Shown: positions 16,338-24,876, counted from the stretch's first letter. The stretch is DNA of 64,000 bases from Hyphomonadaceae bacterium (GCA_024743315.1 JANSWU010000004.1:387106-451105), one strand, 5' to 3'. Numbers and translations are program-made. Notes: generated by a model from the sequence alone, not told the origin.

Positions 16338-18125
16338 TTATTGTGAAATCCGCAAATCAGAAATCGACGTCGCGATTTTCTTATACGCGTCGGTCAATTC
16401 AGCAGCTGAGTCCGGTTCGAAGAAGTATTCCGGACCACTGGCACAGTAACTGAGCACGCGTTTGCCTGCCGATGGCGCCTGAAGGGCGACCGCGTAAACT
16501 TTTACTCCAGTCGCTTTCATATTGTCGCAGAGCGCGCGCGCTTGAGCATCCGAGCTGCCTTGGGTCGGGAAGATTTCGGCGTTGAATTGGCCATCCGTCA
16601 TCAAGATTACGACTTTGCTGCTATCTGGCTCGGAGTAAGACATCGGGGCAGACGCTCCGGTGAATACGCCATCCCAGTATTCGGACACGAGATACCAGCT
16701 CCAGGCGACGCCGAGATGCCCGGCTGTGCCGCCACCGGCGGTGAGGCTTTCAATATGACGGTTGAGCGTGTCGCGATTATTGGTCAGCGCCACAGGTTCG
16801 CTATTGCGGCATTCGGTGCCGCGATACCAGGAGCCCGATCGGCTCGGATGACCAGTCTGCCAATAGCCGCCATCGCGATGATCTTCGTCTTCAACAAACC
16901 AGGCTTGCATATGCGCGAGATATGCGCCGACACCAGGAGCTGCATCGGTGAACTTTTCGACGCCATCACGCTCCCAGACGCAAGTTGAGGTTAGCGTATA
17001 TTCCTTTTCCTCAGGCGCGGTGCCATTCGCAGGCGCAATCTCAAACGCGATCGTTTCATCATACAATTTCCGACCGCGAGCGCGGGGCCGGTCATAGAGC
17101 CGGATCCGCAGAGTATAATCGCCTTCACGCCAGTTGCGGCCATTATAGTTTCCACGGCGGTCCCCATAGAGCGCATATGGCGCTGCGTTTTCCCGCTGCG
17201 TTCGGCGTTCGCGCCCGCGTAGATCAAAACGCATGCTGCGAAACGTTCCAAAATATGGGCTTGAGGCAGGAACCGAAACATCCACAGTCAGCCTTTGCTG
17301 GGTCCGGTCATTGCTCCAGTCTTCGATGCCAATAACGGCGTCATCCCCAAGATCAGAGATCTCGGATCCAGAATCCGCGTCCAGCAATTTGACGTCAATA
17401 TCTCTCAATAGGTCGCCCACGTCCGTGCGTGTACCCCCTGGCGATCCTGGGATCGTATGGGTGTATGAGCGCGTGGCTGGCACACCGGTGACCGCTTCGA
17501 AGTAGTCTCCGGCATTGACCATTGTATTGTATGAGACCATCGCGAGACGCGTATTTTCGATCAGCTTCGGTGACGCATCTGCTGGCAATAGAATATTGAT
17601 CGCGTCCTTCGCCGCAGCTTTGAGATTTGTCAGGCGGCTATTGCTGTTCATCGAGCCTGAAATGTCAAACATGAACGCCACATCGATCTTGTCGATGCCG
17701 TATTCCGCCATGGAGTCGACGCTGAAATTCATCTGGTCCTGACCGATGACACGCGTCAGCGAGGTGAGCTGGGAACAGCGGATACTGGCCGAGATCGCTT
17801 CGCGCGAAGATTCAATTCGACCCACGGGCGTGGCGCAGGTCATGCCGCCGCCAATCGGATCAATCTGAGCCGCCACATAAGCATTCATGGCTGACAGCGT
17901 TTCGTCATTCGTCGCGCCGCTCTGTTTGACCCGGGCTGCGGCCAGAACCGCCGAATCGATGATCAATTGCACTTTCTGCTTTTTCTTCACCGTGTGCTGA
18001 AAATCGATTGCAAAGCCTGCGACGGCAAAGATCGGAATGATCGATAGCGCAAAGATCATCGCGACATTGCCGCCAGTGCCGGACAGTTTCTTAAGCCAAT
18101 TCAAACGCATGTTCGGGTCGCCCAT
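16338..18125 (-). CDS. TadG-like pilus-associated protein with VWA domain
   Basis: 595 residues. An N-terminal TadE/TadG-like membrane segment (GNVAMIFALSIIPIFAVAGF, about residues 19-38) is followed by a Tad-type region rich in AAAR. A von Willebrand A domain begins near residue 150 with DISGSMNS, the MIDAS metal site, and continues after a long insertion (about 240-420) with VVILMTDGQFN. It is probably anchored in the inner membrane with the VWA part outside. The rest of a Tad pilus locus is absent, so it is an orphan. The insertion carries strongly charged, Arg-rich strands. ATG 18125 or 18110 could be the start; neither has a strong ribosome site. Confidence 0.85.
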   Translation of the reverse strand: MGDPNMRLNWLKKLSGTGGNVAMIFALSIIPIFAVAGFAIDFQHTVKKKQKVQLIIDSAVLAAARVKQSGATNDETLSAMNAYVAAQIDPIGGGMTCATPVGRIESSREAISASIRCSQLTSLTRVIGQDQMNFSVDSMAEYGIDKIDVAFMFDISGSMNSNSRLTNLKAAAKDAINILLPADASPKLIENTRLAMVSYNTMVNAGDYFEAVTGVPATRSYTHTIPGSPGGTRTDVGDLLRDIDVKLLDADSGSEISDLGDDAVIGIEDWSNDRTQQRLTVDVSVPASSPYFGTFRSMRFDLRGRERRTQRENAAPYALYGDRRGNYNGRNWREGDYTLRIRLYDRPRARGRKLYDETIAFEIAPANGTAPEEKEYTLTSTCVWERDGVEKFTDAAPGVGAYLAHMQAWFVEDEDHRDGGYWQTGHPSRSGSWYRGTECRNSEPVALTNNRDTLNRHIESLTAGGGTAGHLGVAWSWYLVSEYWDGVFTGASAPMSYSEPDSSKVVILMTDGQFNAEIFPTQGSSDAQARALCDNMKATGVKVYAVALQAPSAGKRVLSYCASGPEYFFEPDSAAELTDAYKKIATSISDLRISQ

Positions 18126-18337
18126 TTAAGTACTCAAGGGGCAGACCTATCAGACTATGCTTGATACACGTTTGAGTAGAATTGTAAGATTTTCGACCCC
18201 AGGTAAGACTTCGTTCATCTCCGACGGCCAAGCATGGCGAAAATCCTCCGCGAACGGTTGATCTGGAACGCGCCCGAGCTAGTGTCTTCAGAAATGGGGC
18301 TGATCGAACTAACGGTTATACGGTTCCATACATATGA
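18126..18337. other. Intergenic region, nothing assigned
   Basis: 212 bases between the VWA gene and a small divergent ORF. No clear promoter motif, hairpin or ORF was found. Confidence 0.4.
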
Positions 18338-18547
18338 ATGTCGGGGCCTATGGGCGACAAATATTTGAGCATGACGGATTTTGAATATGTCGCAGATCTT
18401 CTGCGCGCCATGCGAACCTTTGCCCCTGAATTTGATAATCTTTCCGACGACGCGAAGCAGGATCTGATCGACTCGCTAGGCATTTCCGAAGCCGCCTTGC
18501 GCCGCGCTGCTACCGAGGTCTCGGCGCAGAAACGACAGCTTCAATAG
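18338..18547 (+). CDS. Small hypothetical protein
   Basis: 69 residues, acidic in the middle (EFDNLSDDAKQDLIDSLG) and helical, with no transmembrane segment and no motif I recognise. Several in-frame ATGs exist (18338, 18350, 18371); GGGG before 18350 makes that start possible. It converges on the Crp/Fnr gene with 11 bases between stops. Coding status is supported by codon-like composition only. Confidence 0.5.
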   Translation: MSGPMGDKYLSMTDFEYVADLLRAMRTFAPEFDNLSDDAKQDLIDSLGISEAALRRAATEVSAQKRQLQ

Positions 18548-18558
18548 GGCGAGCGCCC

Positions 18559-19236
18559 CTACTCTCCAGTAGCCTGAACTTCCGCCTCAACCCAAGCCTC
18601 AAGCTTATCACGATTAACGCTGAGAACGCCCCGTTCCGCGCGCTGTATCAAACCCTGTTCTTCCAGAGTCTTGATCGCCTTGGAGATACTGATGCGCGTG
18701 ACAGCAAGTATGTCGGCCAGTTCCGTCTGCGTGAATTCGACCGACGGGCGATGCCGGGTGATTGTCAATATCCGCTTTGCCAGGCGGATAATCAACGGAG
18801 CGCTTCGTTGTTCGCGAAGATAGCCAAGCGCCGTCATGAACCGCTCCGACAGATCGCGGAACAAGAATTCAGCAAATGTCACATCGCTAGAAATCAGATC
18901 GTAGACGGCGTCGCGGTCCAGCATGACGACGCGTGTGCCATCGTCGACAGCATCAATGCGGAATGGATTGGGAATCTGCAAATGCATCCCCGCATGGTGC
19001 AAAACTTCTCCGGCTTCTCGGAAAATCGCTGTCGGCGCCGGCTTCCCGTCCTGAAGGTAAACCAGCGTGGTTTTCCCCGAAAGGATGATCATCAAATGCT
19101 GATCTGTGGCTTCATATTCCAGCAAAGTTTCATCTGCTTGGGCTTCAAAAAAAGACCCGCGCGCGAGGATGGCTTGCCAAGACTCTGCAGAGAAGGCGTC
19201 GATACGATCTTCCGGTTGCGCCGTAACGCTTTGCAA
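18559..19236 (-). CDS. Crp/Fnr family transcriptional regulator
   Basis: 225 residues. Residues about 25-120 form a cyclic-nucleotide-binding-type beta roll without FNR-type N-terminal cysteines, so it is not an iron-sulfur oxygen sensor. The C-terminal winged helix contains FTQTELADILAVTRISISKA, the Crp-type recognition helix. The ligand cannot be told. It follows an XRE gene (19257-19610) in the same direction by 20 bases, so the two may be co-transcribed. Confidence 0.88.
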   Translation of the reverse strand: MQSVTAQPEDRIDAFSAESWQAILARGSFFEAQADETLLEYEATDQHLMIILSGKTTLVYLQDGKPAPTAIFREAGEVLHHAGMHLQIPNPFRIDAVDDGTRVVMLDRDAVYDLISSDVTFAEFLFRDLSERFMTALGYLREQRSAPLIIRLAKRILTITRHRPSVEFTQTELADILAVTRISISKAIKTLEEQGLIQRAERGVLSVNRDKLEAWVEAEVQATGE

Positions 19237-19256
19237 AGCCTCGTCCTCTTCGTCGA

Positions 19257-19610
19257 TTATGCTGCTTTTGTCGGACGCGGCCGTGAATCCTCATGCCGCC
19301 GCATCAATCTCGTCAGCGCGAGGTTTCCACGCATTTGCGACAGCGTCTCGGAGGTTTCTGATTTTTGTGTCTGGTTTGAACCTGCTGCCGGCAATCCGAA
19401 GAACCAACGTATTTCTAACCCGAACAGTTGCGCTAGACGCACGATCACATCGGCGGAAGGTCGAATGCGGCCCGCTTCCAGGTCCGTAAATTCAGCTTGA
19501 GTGAGGCCAGCCTCACTGGCGAGATCCGCAACCGTCCGTCCGGATTGATGCCTAGCGAGCCGGATACGCGTTCCGATTCGGGCGTCTAAGTCTGAATAAA
19601 TAGCGCTCAA
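19257..19610 (-). CDS. XRE family regulator with TTG start
   Basis: 117 residues. A helix-turn-helix (about 10-65: IGTRIRLARHQSGRTVADLA then EAGLTQAEFTDLEAGRIRPS) is followed by a segment with WFFG, also found in the two other XRE proteins here. The only usable start is TTG at 19610 with GGAA upstream; no ATG lies in the N-terminal coding part. A GTAAAC palindrome at 19642-19657 lies 32 bases upstream, suggesting autoregulation. Likely first gene of an operon with the Crp/Fnr regulator. Confidence 0.82.
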   Translation of the reverse strand: MSAIYSDLDARIGTRIRLARHQSGRTVADLASEAGLTQAEFTDLEAGRIRPSADVIVRLAQLFGLEIRWFFGLPAAGSNQTQKSETSETLSQMRGNLALTRLMRRHEDSRPRPTKAA

Positions 19611-19641
19611 GTTGAGTTCCGTGAAATTAGCTGCACTGTAA

Positions 19642-19657
19642 TGTAAACTTCTTTACG
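19642..19657. promoter_or_regulatory. GTAAAC palindrome 2, upstream of the XRE/Crp operon
   Basis: TGTAAACTTCTTTACG; arms GTAAA/TTTAC with a 4-base centre. Same core as 13456-13471 and 24962-24977. Confidence 0.6.
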
Positions 19658-19741
19658 TTAATTCTTACCGAAAAGTAAAGACACCGCACTTCCGCGCACA
19701 TGTGAGGATGCTTTGGGCAAATAAGGCGACAGATTTCAGGG

Positions 19742-20173
19742 TTACTCGGGAGATGCTGGCAAGGGCGGCGGCTTGCACATGACTCCGGTGGCATCGTTCA
19801 CGGCGTAATTCAAAAAGGCCGTACCGCGCGGGGCAATCCAGACGGGCGGCTGATCGGTCCGCAACATAGGGGCACAGACCATGGCGTGGCTGTTTCTATT
19901 GTTAAGACGAACTTGAGCTTCGATTGTCGCGCCCTGGCATTCAAAGGTCTGTAAAATCTCGACACCGTGGTCGAAATCCACGCTTCGATGAGGAACCCCG
20001 AATGCTTCGGTGAGAATTCGCTTGCAGTCTTGCGCGTCAACCAGGTCTGAAAACGGCGTGGCTTGAACCCGATTCAGGGATCCATACCGGAGCGCTTCAT
20101 CACCCATCCGCGCGGTCCCGGCGCATCCAGCGAGCAGCAAGGCGACCGTCAAACTGACAATATGCAATCGCAT
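19742..20173 (-). CDS. Small secreted lipoprotein, hypothetical
   Basis: 143 residues. MRLHIVSLTVALLLAGCAGT is a signal peptide ending in a lipobox (LAGC, Cys 17), so an outer- or inner-membrane lipoprotein is expected. Further Cys residues occur near 46, 69, 98 and 135 and may form disulfides. I use the ATG at 20173 with GGAGG 5 bases upstream; the open frame runs further to 20239 but lacks a site. I recognise no domain. Confidence 0.7.
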   Translation of the reverse strand: MRLHIVSLTVALLLAGCAGTARMGDEALRYGSLNRVQATPFSDLVDAQDCKRILTEAFGVPHRSVDFDHGVEILQTFECQGATIEAQVRLNNRNSHAMVCAPMLRTDQPPVWIAPRGTAFLNYAVNDATGVMCKPPPLPASPE

Positions 20174-20310
20174 CACGACCTCCTGTACGCCTAAAGCCCT
20201 TATCACCGTCGGTCGTGTTCGAAACCGATTAACAAACAACTACCTTAAATTGCATTTTGACCTGGATTTGTGGTTACAATTTCTCAACCCTATGTTGAAA
20301 TTCTGCCTGC

Positions 20311-20676
20311 ATGATTCGTCACGCCCAAACTCCGGACAGGATCGATCGAGCCCCGCATAAATCGGCCGGTCTTCCGCTGATTTTGCTGTCAGCAGCGACA
20401 TTGGCTGTCTCCAATCTCATGGTTGGCTTGATGACCGGAAATCGGTTCTTAGTGGCAGCCAGCGCGCTCCTCGCATTGATTTTCGCGACCGCTTATAGCG
20501 TGAGGACTCGCCTCTTTTCGACGCGTGACCGGGCCGCGAATGCCACTTCGAGCGTGTCCCGCAAATTTGGACCGCGTGTTCCTATCTGGGTGTTCCCGGC
20601 CGTGCTGTTCATTGCTTTGCCCGGACTGGTATGGATTCTTCAAGCCATCGGTGCACCCGCTATTGGCTCAATTTAA
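20311..20676 (+). CDS. Small membrane protein, hypothetical
   Basis: 121 residues with three hydrophobic stretches (about 22-42, 45-62 and 90-112) joined by a basic loop (RTRLFSTRDRAANATSSVSR). Function not recognised. Ends 18 bases before the XRE gene at 20695 and may be co-transcribed with it. Confidence 0.55.
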   Translation: MIRHAQTPDRIDRAPHKSAGLPLILLSAATLAVSNLMVGLMTGNRFLVAASALLALIFATAYSVRTRLFSTRDRAANATSSVSRKFGPRVPIWVFPAVLFIALPGLVWILQAIGAPAIGSI

Positions 20677-20694
20677 GATTGCATTTACGTCCCG

Positions 20695-20994
20695 ATGCCT
20701 AGGGTTATTGGGGAACCCAAATCGGACGCTGTTTTGACCACACCCTCTGACGATCAAATTGGACGACGGATCCGGGAAGCCCGCATGGATGCGGCCATGA
20801 CCCAGGCGCAACTGGCAAGTTTACTGGGCTGTTCCAGCCAACAGATTCACAAATATGAGCGGGGCGACAATCGCGTCTCGGCAGGGACGCTCTTCATGAT
20901 TTCAAATGCCCTCGATCGCCCGATTGACTGGTTCTTTCGTGACCCAGGCGGGATTGGCGAGACTTTGCCGTTGAACCCGTCCAAGCTTCATTGA
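20695..20994 (+). CDS. XRE family regulator
   Basis: 99 residues. Helix-turn-helix at about 22-77: IGRRIREARMDAAMTQAQLA, then GCSSQQIHKYERGDNRVSAG. The block NRVSAGTL and the end DWFF are shared with the XRE protein at 24514, so these are paralogues of one alphaproteobacterial XRE group. No sensory domain; a ligand or partner, if any, is unknown. Start ATG 20695 is weak in ribosome site, and a TTG 13 codons later is an alternative. Confidence 0.85.
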   Translation: MPRVIGEPKSDAVLTTPSDDQIGRRIREARMDAAMTQAQLASLLGCSSQQIHKYERGDNRVSAGTLFMISNALDRPIDWFFRDPGGIGETLPLNPSKLH

Positions 20995-20999
20995 GTTGA

Positions 21000-21374
21000 T
21001 TAACTCGGCGACATTGCCGCCGCATCGATGTGTGCACACAAACCGGCCTTTGTGAGGACTGATTGTACGGCTTCGAACTTCGACCAATCGGCAAAGCCTG
21101 CGAGCGTGATTCCAGTTTCCGGGCTGCGCAGAAGGAAATCTATCAATCCATCGGGTAAAACACCGTCCGACTCAGATTGACCAAAAATCGGCTCGTATCG
21201 TCCGACATGCAGCCCCAAACCATCGAAACCGACACTTTGCCGTTCTTGGATATAGGCGACTGGGCGTTGATCAACGCGCGCGGCATCAATCACCCGAGAC
21301 AGCGTATCAGAGACGGTCTTCAATACAGTCGGATCGAGCCCTCCGACATGATGGCAAACAACTAAAAGGCACAT
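21000..21374 (-). CDS. Hypothetical protein, possibly isochorismatase-like
   Basis: 124 residues. The start LLVVCHHVGGLDPT and the middle VIDAARVDQRPVAYIQE recall the isochorismatase/cysteine-hydrolase fold, and LAGFADWSKFEAVQSVLTKA resembles its later part, but the usual Asp-Lys-Cys triad is not evident. It may be a degenerate or non-catalytic member; the fold assignment is weak. Its ATG follows the TGA of the GNAT gene directly (TGAATG), implying translational coupling as the last gene of a three-gene operon. Confidence 0.5.
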   Translation of the reverse strand: MCLLVVCHHVGGLDPTVLKTVSDTLSRVIDAARVDQRPVAYIQERQSVGFDGLGLHVGRYEPIFGQSESDGVLPDGLIDFLLRSPETGITLAGFADWSKFEAVQSVLTKAGLCAHIDAAAMSPS

Positions 21375-22007
21375 TCAGGCCGCGACAGTCTTGATGTCGC
21401 CGCCGCGAGATGCGGATTGATCCAGGATTCCCGGCGTGTCCCAATCGCCTTCCGGGCGGATAATCGTCAGCGGGTCAGAGTTGGAGCGGATCGCCTCGGG
21501 ATGCGCGGCAATCGAGATTTCGATTTCACAATACTCATAATCGGAGAAATAGAAATTTGGATGGTCGTCCATCATCCGGCAATTCAAGGTCTTTGACCAA
21601 AGCGGCCAAAGGCGGGTTTGGATTTGCGCCAGCATCCGCCGGAAGCCCTTTCGCGCTGAGATTTCAAAGGCCGCCCCCAGCATAACTTTAACGACGCCGC
21701 TGCCCCTATGCGCAGGCAATACGCTCACCCGCTCGATTTTACCAAATCCGGCAAACCATCGCATTCTGAGCGTCGCAATGGGTTGGCCTTTATAATAGGC
21801 TAGAAGATGATTGGCGCACAGATCATTGCCGTCATATTCTTCTTCATACGGACAATCCTGCTCGCCCATGAACGTCATCGCGCGCACGGCGACGACTTTC
21901 TGATACGAATCCAGGGTTCGCACCATCTCGACGGGGAACTGTTCGACAAGGTCCGGATCCAAAGGCTTGAGCAGGCCAGACTCTCCGATCGGTGAAATCT
22001 TCAACAT
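21375..22007 (-). CDS. GNAT / LuxI-like acyltransferase-fold protein
   Basis: 210 residues. Residues about 35-150 have a GNAT-like core: VRAMTFMGEQDCPYEEEYDG, HLLAYYKGQPIATLRMRW, and IERVSVLPAHRGSGVVKVML with the acyl-CoA binding loop. The Arg-Phe-Asp pattern early in the chain faintly recalls autoinducer synthases, but the substrate cannot be set. I take the ATG at 22007, whose first base is shared with the TGA of the upstream gene (TGATG). Middle gene of a coupled operon. Confidence 0.65.
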   Translation of the reverse strand: MLKISPIGESGLLKPLDPDLVEQFPVEMVRTLDSYQKVVAVRAMTFMGEQDCPYEEEYDGNDLCANHLLAYYKGQPIATLRMRWFAGFGKIERVSVLPAHRGSGVVKVMLGAAFEISARKGFRRMLAQIQTRLWPLWSKTLNCRMMDDHPNFYFSDYEYCEIEISIAAHPEAIRSNSDPLTIIRPEGDWDTPGILDQSASRGGDIKTVAA

Positions 22008-22588
22008 CACGCCACCTTCGTTTCCGGCGCGACCAAGGCGCCTTGCATCCATAATTTGTCAGCGCCGAAGCCGGCCGGTTTCCAGCCCAGGCTCTCCATT
22101 GAGCGCGCGCCATCCTCTGTCGCCGCGCGCGCAAAACACGGCACCTGCGCGAAAACCGCCATACGGATCACGCCTGCGCCACTCATCACCGCCTTTCGGG
22201 CCGCTTTGGTTTCCCCGGCATAGATGCCGATATAACAGGCGGCGCAGGGCTCACCCGCCGCGGCGACGAAAGCGTTGTCGGGTGACATAGCAACAAATCG
22301 GTTTTCCTGAACCGCATCGAGCCCTTCCGGTGAAAGCGGCACCGAAATCACCAGTCCTTCAATAGGGTCACCAAATACCCAAGCTGTAAGTCCGGTGAGC
22401 CCATGCAGCCGTGTCAGCGTCTCTGGGCTGATCAGCTGACCGTCTACCAATCGCTCTCCGAGCGCCAGCATTTGCGGAATTTCTTGCGCGTTTGCCGTGC
22501 GCCAACCAAATCCCGCCATCAATTCAATCATCTTGGACGCATCGACAATAAAGGGATGTGTTTCGAGCTTTGTTTGTGCTTCGGGCAT
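22007..22588 (-). CDS. Hypothetical protein, first gene of coupled operon
   Basis: 193 residues from the ATG at 22588, which has GAGGAGG 7 bases upstream; the frame upstream is open but lies in the divergent promoter. The C-terminal half (YIGIYAGETKAARKAVMSGA, then GARSMESLGWKPAG) resembles the end of an acetyltransferase-like fold but lacks a clear acyl-CoA loop. Function unknown. It is divergent from a LysR gene 100 bases away, which probably controls it. Confidence 0.6.
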   Translation of the reverse strand: MPEAQTKLETHPFIVDASKMIELMAGFGWRTANAQEIPQMLALGERLVDGQLISPETLTRLHGLTGLTAWVFGDPIEGLVISVPLSPEGLDAVQENRFVAMSPDNAFVAAAGEPCAACYIGIYAGETKAARKAVMSGAGVIRMAVFAQVPCFARAATEDGARSMESLGWKPAGFGADKLWMQGALVAPETKVA

Positions 22589-22646
22589 GAAAAACCCTCC
22601 TCTTTGTCGCAGAGTCGCATATTTCGTCCGTATCCGATGCAGACAG

Positions 22647-22676
22647 AATCGAATTGGGGTAGTACAGAAATCGAAT
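22647..22676. promoter_or_regulatory. Phased direct repeats in LysR intergenic region
   Basis: AATCGAAT at 22647-22654 and again at 22669-22676, each preceded by an ACAGA block. The 22-base spacing is two helical turns, as expected for two dimers on one DNA face. Candidate binding site of the adjacent LysR protein. Confidence 0.4.
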
Positions 22677-22688
22677 AAGAGGCGGCTG

Positions 22689-23678
22689 ATGTTTGAGAAT
22701 CTCGACTGGGACAAGCTTAAAGTCTTTATAGTTGTTGCCGAACTCGGCAGCATGAACGCGGCTGCGACTCGATTAAAGGAGACCGCGCCGACGGTTTCGC
22801 GCAAAATTGACGAACTCGAACGCTCTTTGAATGCGCGGCTCCTTTATCGCTCGCCCCGCGGCGTGACGCTGACCGAAGCTGGCAAAAAAGCGCTGCGCTA
22901 CGCCGAAATCATGTCCGACGCCGCTGATGGCTTGCGCAGCGATGTGCTTGATCACGATTTGCCGGCTGAGGGACCTGTCACCTTGTGCACGGGCGACGGA
23001 CTCGCCTCGCACTGGATCGCACCGCATTTGCCGGATTTTCACCTACAGAATCCGAAAATCGAATTGCGCCTGGTGACCACAGATAGTCCGGACGCGGAAT
23101 TGCTGAATGAAAAAGCCGATATTGCGATCCAGTTCAAAGAACCCGGGCGACAAGATATTGTCTCAAAGCGCCTGGGCATTCTGCACTATGTGTTTTTCGC
23201 ATCACCCGAATATGTGCGCAATTTCGGTCATCCCACGAGCGTGTTCGACCTCCACAATCATCGCTGCATCATCCATTCTGGTTATGTGAATCAAATGGAG
23301 CGCTGGGCCCCAAAGGCGAAAGAGTTTCGCGACTTGATCGACTTTGCGCTGGTTACAAATTCCGGGTCGGTCATGCTCGAAGTTTGCGCAAATGGCGGCG
23401 GCATTGCGCTTTTGCCGACCTATGTCCACAGCCTGGGCAAAAGCGTTGTTCCATTAAATCTTCCTGAGGTTGCCCCCATCCGCTTCTGGTTGACCTATAC
23501 CGAGCGTGTCCGCCGCATGGCGCGGGCGCAGATTGTGATCGAATGGTTGCGCGGCCTGTTCAATCAACAGCGAACCCCTTGGTTTAGACCTAATTTCGTT
23601 CATCCCCTGACCACCGAGAATGAATTCAGAGAGCTGAGCCCAATCGAGGTACAAGTCTCTGAGAAATCGCCAACTTAG
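22689..23678 (+). CDS. LysR family transcriptional regulator
   Basis: 329 residues. N-terminal winged helix (about 1-62) with FIVVAELGSMNAAATRLKET and APTVSRKIDELERSLNARLL, then an inducer-binding domain (about 90-300). The ATG at 22689 starts the canonical LysR sequence; the longer open frame is not needed. It probably regulates the divergent coupled operon (22588-21000). The C-terminal tail is about 30 residues longer than typical. Inducer unknown. Confidence 0.9.
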   Translation: MFENLDWDKLKVFIVVAELGSMNAAATRLKETAPTVSRKIDELERSLNARLLYRSPRGVTLTEAGKKALRYAEIMSDAADGLRSDVLDHDLPAEGPVTLCTGDGLASHWIAPHLPDFHLQNPKIELRLVTTDSPDAELLNEKADIAIQFKEPGRQDIVSKRLGILHYVFFASPEYVRNFGHPTSVFDLHNHRCIIHSGYVNQMERWAPKAKEFRDLIDFALVTNSGSVMLEVCANGGGIALLPTYVHSLGKSVVPLNLPEVAPIRFWLTYTERVRRMARAQIVIEWLRGLFNQQRTPWFRPNFVHPLTTENEFRELSPIEVQVSEKSPT

Positions 23679-23797
23679 CGCAACAAGCGTGCGCGAATTA
23701 ACCAGTATTGCAAAAATTATATAACTCACCCTGTTGCTATAACGCGTGAATTGCTCGCCCTACGCCAGAAAGGGAAACTCAAAATAGAGACGACTGA

Positions 23798-23968
23798 ATG
23801 TCCGGGGACAAAGACTCACCCAAAAAGCCGTCGGACTGGCGGCCGGATAATCCATTGGGGAAGGCCTTGCGTGACCGATATAAGGAAGTCTTGAATGAAC
23901 CGGTTCCCGAGAAGCTCAAAAAATTGATTGAAGAGATGAAAAAGAAAGAGGAACGCGGCGAGGACTAG
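23798..23968 (+). CDS. NepR-like anti-sigma factor
   Basis: A 56-residue ORF. The segment LGKALRDRYKEVLNEPVPEK followed by LKKLIEEM matches the NepR pattern (LG-x-x-LR-x-x-Y-x-x-V-x-x-EPVP-x-x-L-x-x-L). NepR holds the EcfG sigma factor inactive until phosphorylated PhyR captures it. The start of the chain is disordered and Lys/Pro-rich, as usual. No phyR or ecfG gene is adjacent; two EcfG-like genes lie 10-12 kb upstream. Ribosome site weak (AGAGACGACTGA before ATG). Confidence 0.72.
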   Translation: MSGDKDSPKKPSDWRPDNPLGKALRDRYKEVLNEPVPEKLKKLIEEMKKKEERGED

Positions 23969-24030
23969 TTCACGCGGGACACGCTTTGGGACGCTCTTTT
24001 CTGTAAATCCAAAAAAAATTCTTCGTGCGC

Positions 24031-24056
24031 GGAACAAATCCGGCAGGTGATGCATT
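24031..24056 (+). promoter_or_regulatory. Weak EcfG-type promoter candidate
   Basis: GGAAC (24031-24035), 17-base spacer, CATT (24053-24056); one mismatch from GGAAC-N17-CGTT. It would start transcription near 24063, about 60 bases before the ORF at 24124. Confidence 0.3.
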
Positions 24057-24123
24057 GCTTGTATGTAGGGTCGGCAAAAACCGGCGCTGACACAAACTGC
24101 GTATTACAAGAAGGATAAAAGCC

Positions 24124-24474
24124 ATGGGGGCTGAAAAACTGATTGAGCGCGAATTGCCGCAATGGACAAAATCGCAACGGCGCCACGCCCATTTTGCACA
24201 ATCAATCGAGACCGAGGAGCTGGCGGATGCTGAGCTCGACGTTCAACTCAACATGATCGAAGCGATCAGCGCCAAGCCGGCGACCAGCCCGCTCGACATG
24301 TTGCTGAAACTGAAAGTCTGGGAAAGCTTTTCCGCTTCGGACGCAGATCAGGATATGTTGCCGCCGGAGGCGCAGCTGATCTTGTCGGTGATTGGAGATC
24401 TCGAAGCGTTTGTCGAAACCGGCGGCGGCTCCATGGCCTCTTATGAAGGCGCGCAATGGGCAAAAGTGAGCTGA
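24124..24474 (+). CDS. Hypothetical protein
   Basis: 116 residues, acidic, mostly helical, no transmembrane segment or known motif. Distinct segments are an N-terminal basic part (WTKSQRRHAHF) and a long acidic helix (EELADAELDVQLNMIEAI). AAGGAT precedes the ATG. A weak EcfG-type motif lies upstream. Function not recognised. Confidence 0.6.
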   Translation: MGAEKLIERELPQWTKSQRRHAHFAQSIETEELADAELDVQLNMIEAISAKPATSPLDMLLKLKVWESFSASDADQDMLPPEAQLILSVIGDLEAFVETGGGSMASYEGAQWAKVS

Positions 24475-24513
24475 GCTTAAAACCTCAACTCACTTTCAAA
24501 TTGTTGCAGGAGA

Positions 24514-24876
24514 TTAGCGTGCGCCAGCTAGGCGCAGCACTTCCCGGACCGGGCCGAGATTGGAGCTTTGACGCAAGTCGAGCAGCATGTTCATGCAATC
24601 CTTGAACTCGGTCGCAGATGTCTCTTCAACCTCACCAATCCGGTCAACCACGTCTTCATCAAAAAACCAGCTGATCGGAATATCCAGGACTTTAGCAATA
24701 TCATAGAGCGTGCCGGCAGAAACCCGATTGACCCCTTTCTCGTATTTCTGGACTTGCTGAAAAGTCAGGCCGATCATATCGCCGAGCTGACCTTGAGTCA
24801 GTTTCGCCGCGCGACGCGCCTGACGAATACGACGACCAACTTGATGGTCCACGTGGGACGGGGTTTTTGCACTCAT
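24514..24876 (-). CDS. XRE family regulator, paralogue
   Basis: 120 residues from the ATG at 24876 with GGAG 6 bases upstream. Helix-turn-helix (about 12-68) with GRRIRQARRAAKLTQGQLGD and LTFQQVQKYEKGVNRVSAG, then SWFFDED; paralogous to the protein at 20695. A C-terminal tail of about 45 residues ends with EVLRLAGAR. Its upstream palindrome at 24962-24977 suggests autoregulation. It lies just outside the flagellar locus. Confidence 0.88.
   Translation of the reverse strand: MSAKTPSHVDHQVGRRIRQARRAAKLTQGQLGDMIGLTFQQVQKYEKGVNRVSAGTLYDIAKVLDIPISWFFDEDVVDRIGEVEETSATEFKDCMNMLLDLRQSSNLGPVREVLRLAGAR

Noticed and set aside
18126-18337. EcfG promoter with GGAAC in this gap
   Set aside because: GGAAC is present but no CGTT-like element follows at 16-17 bases.
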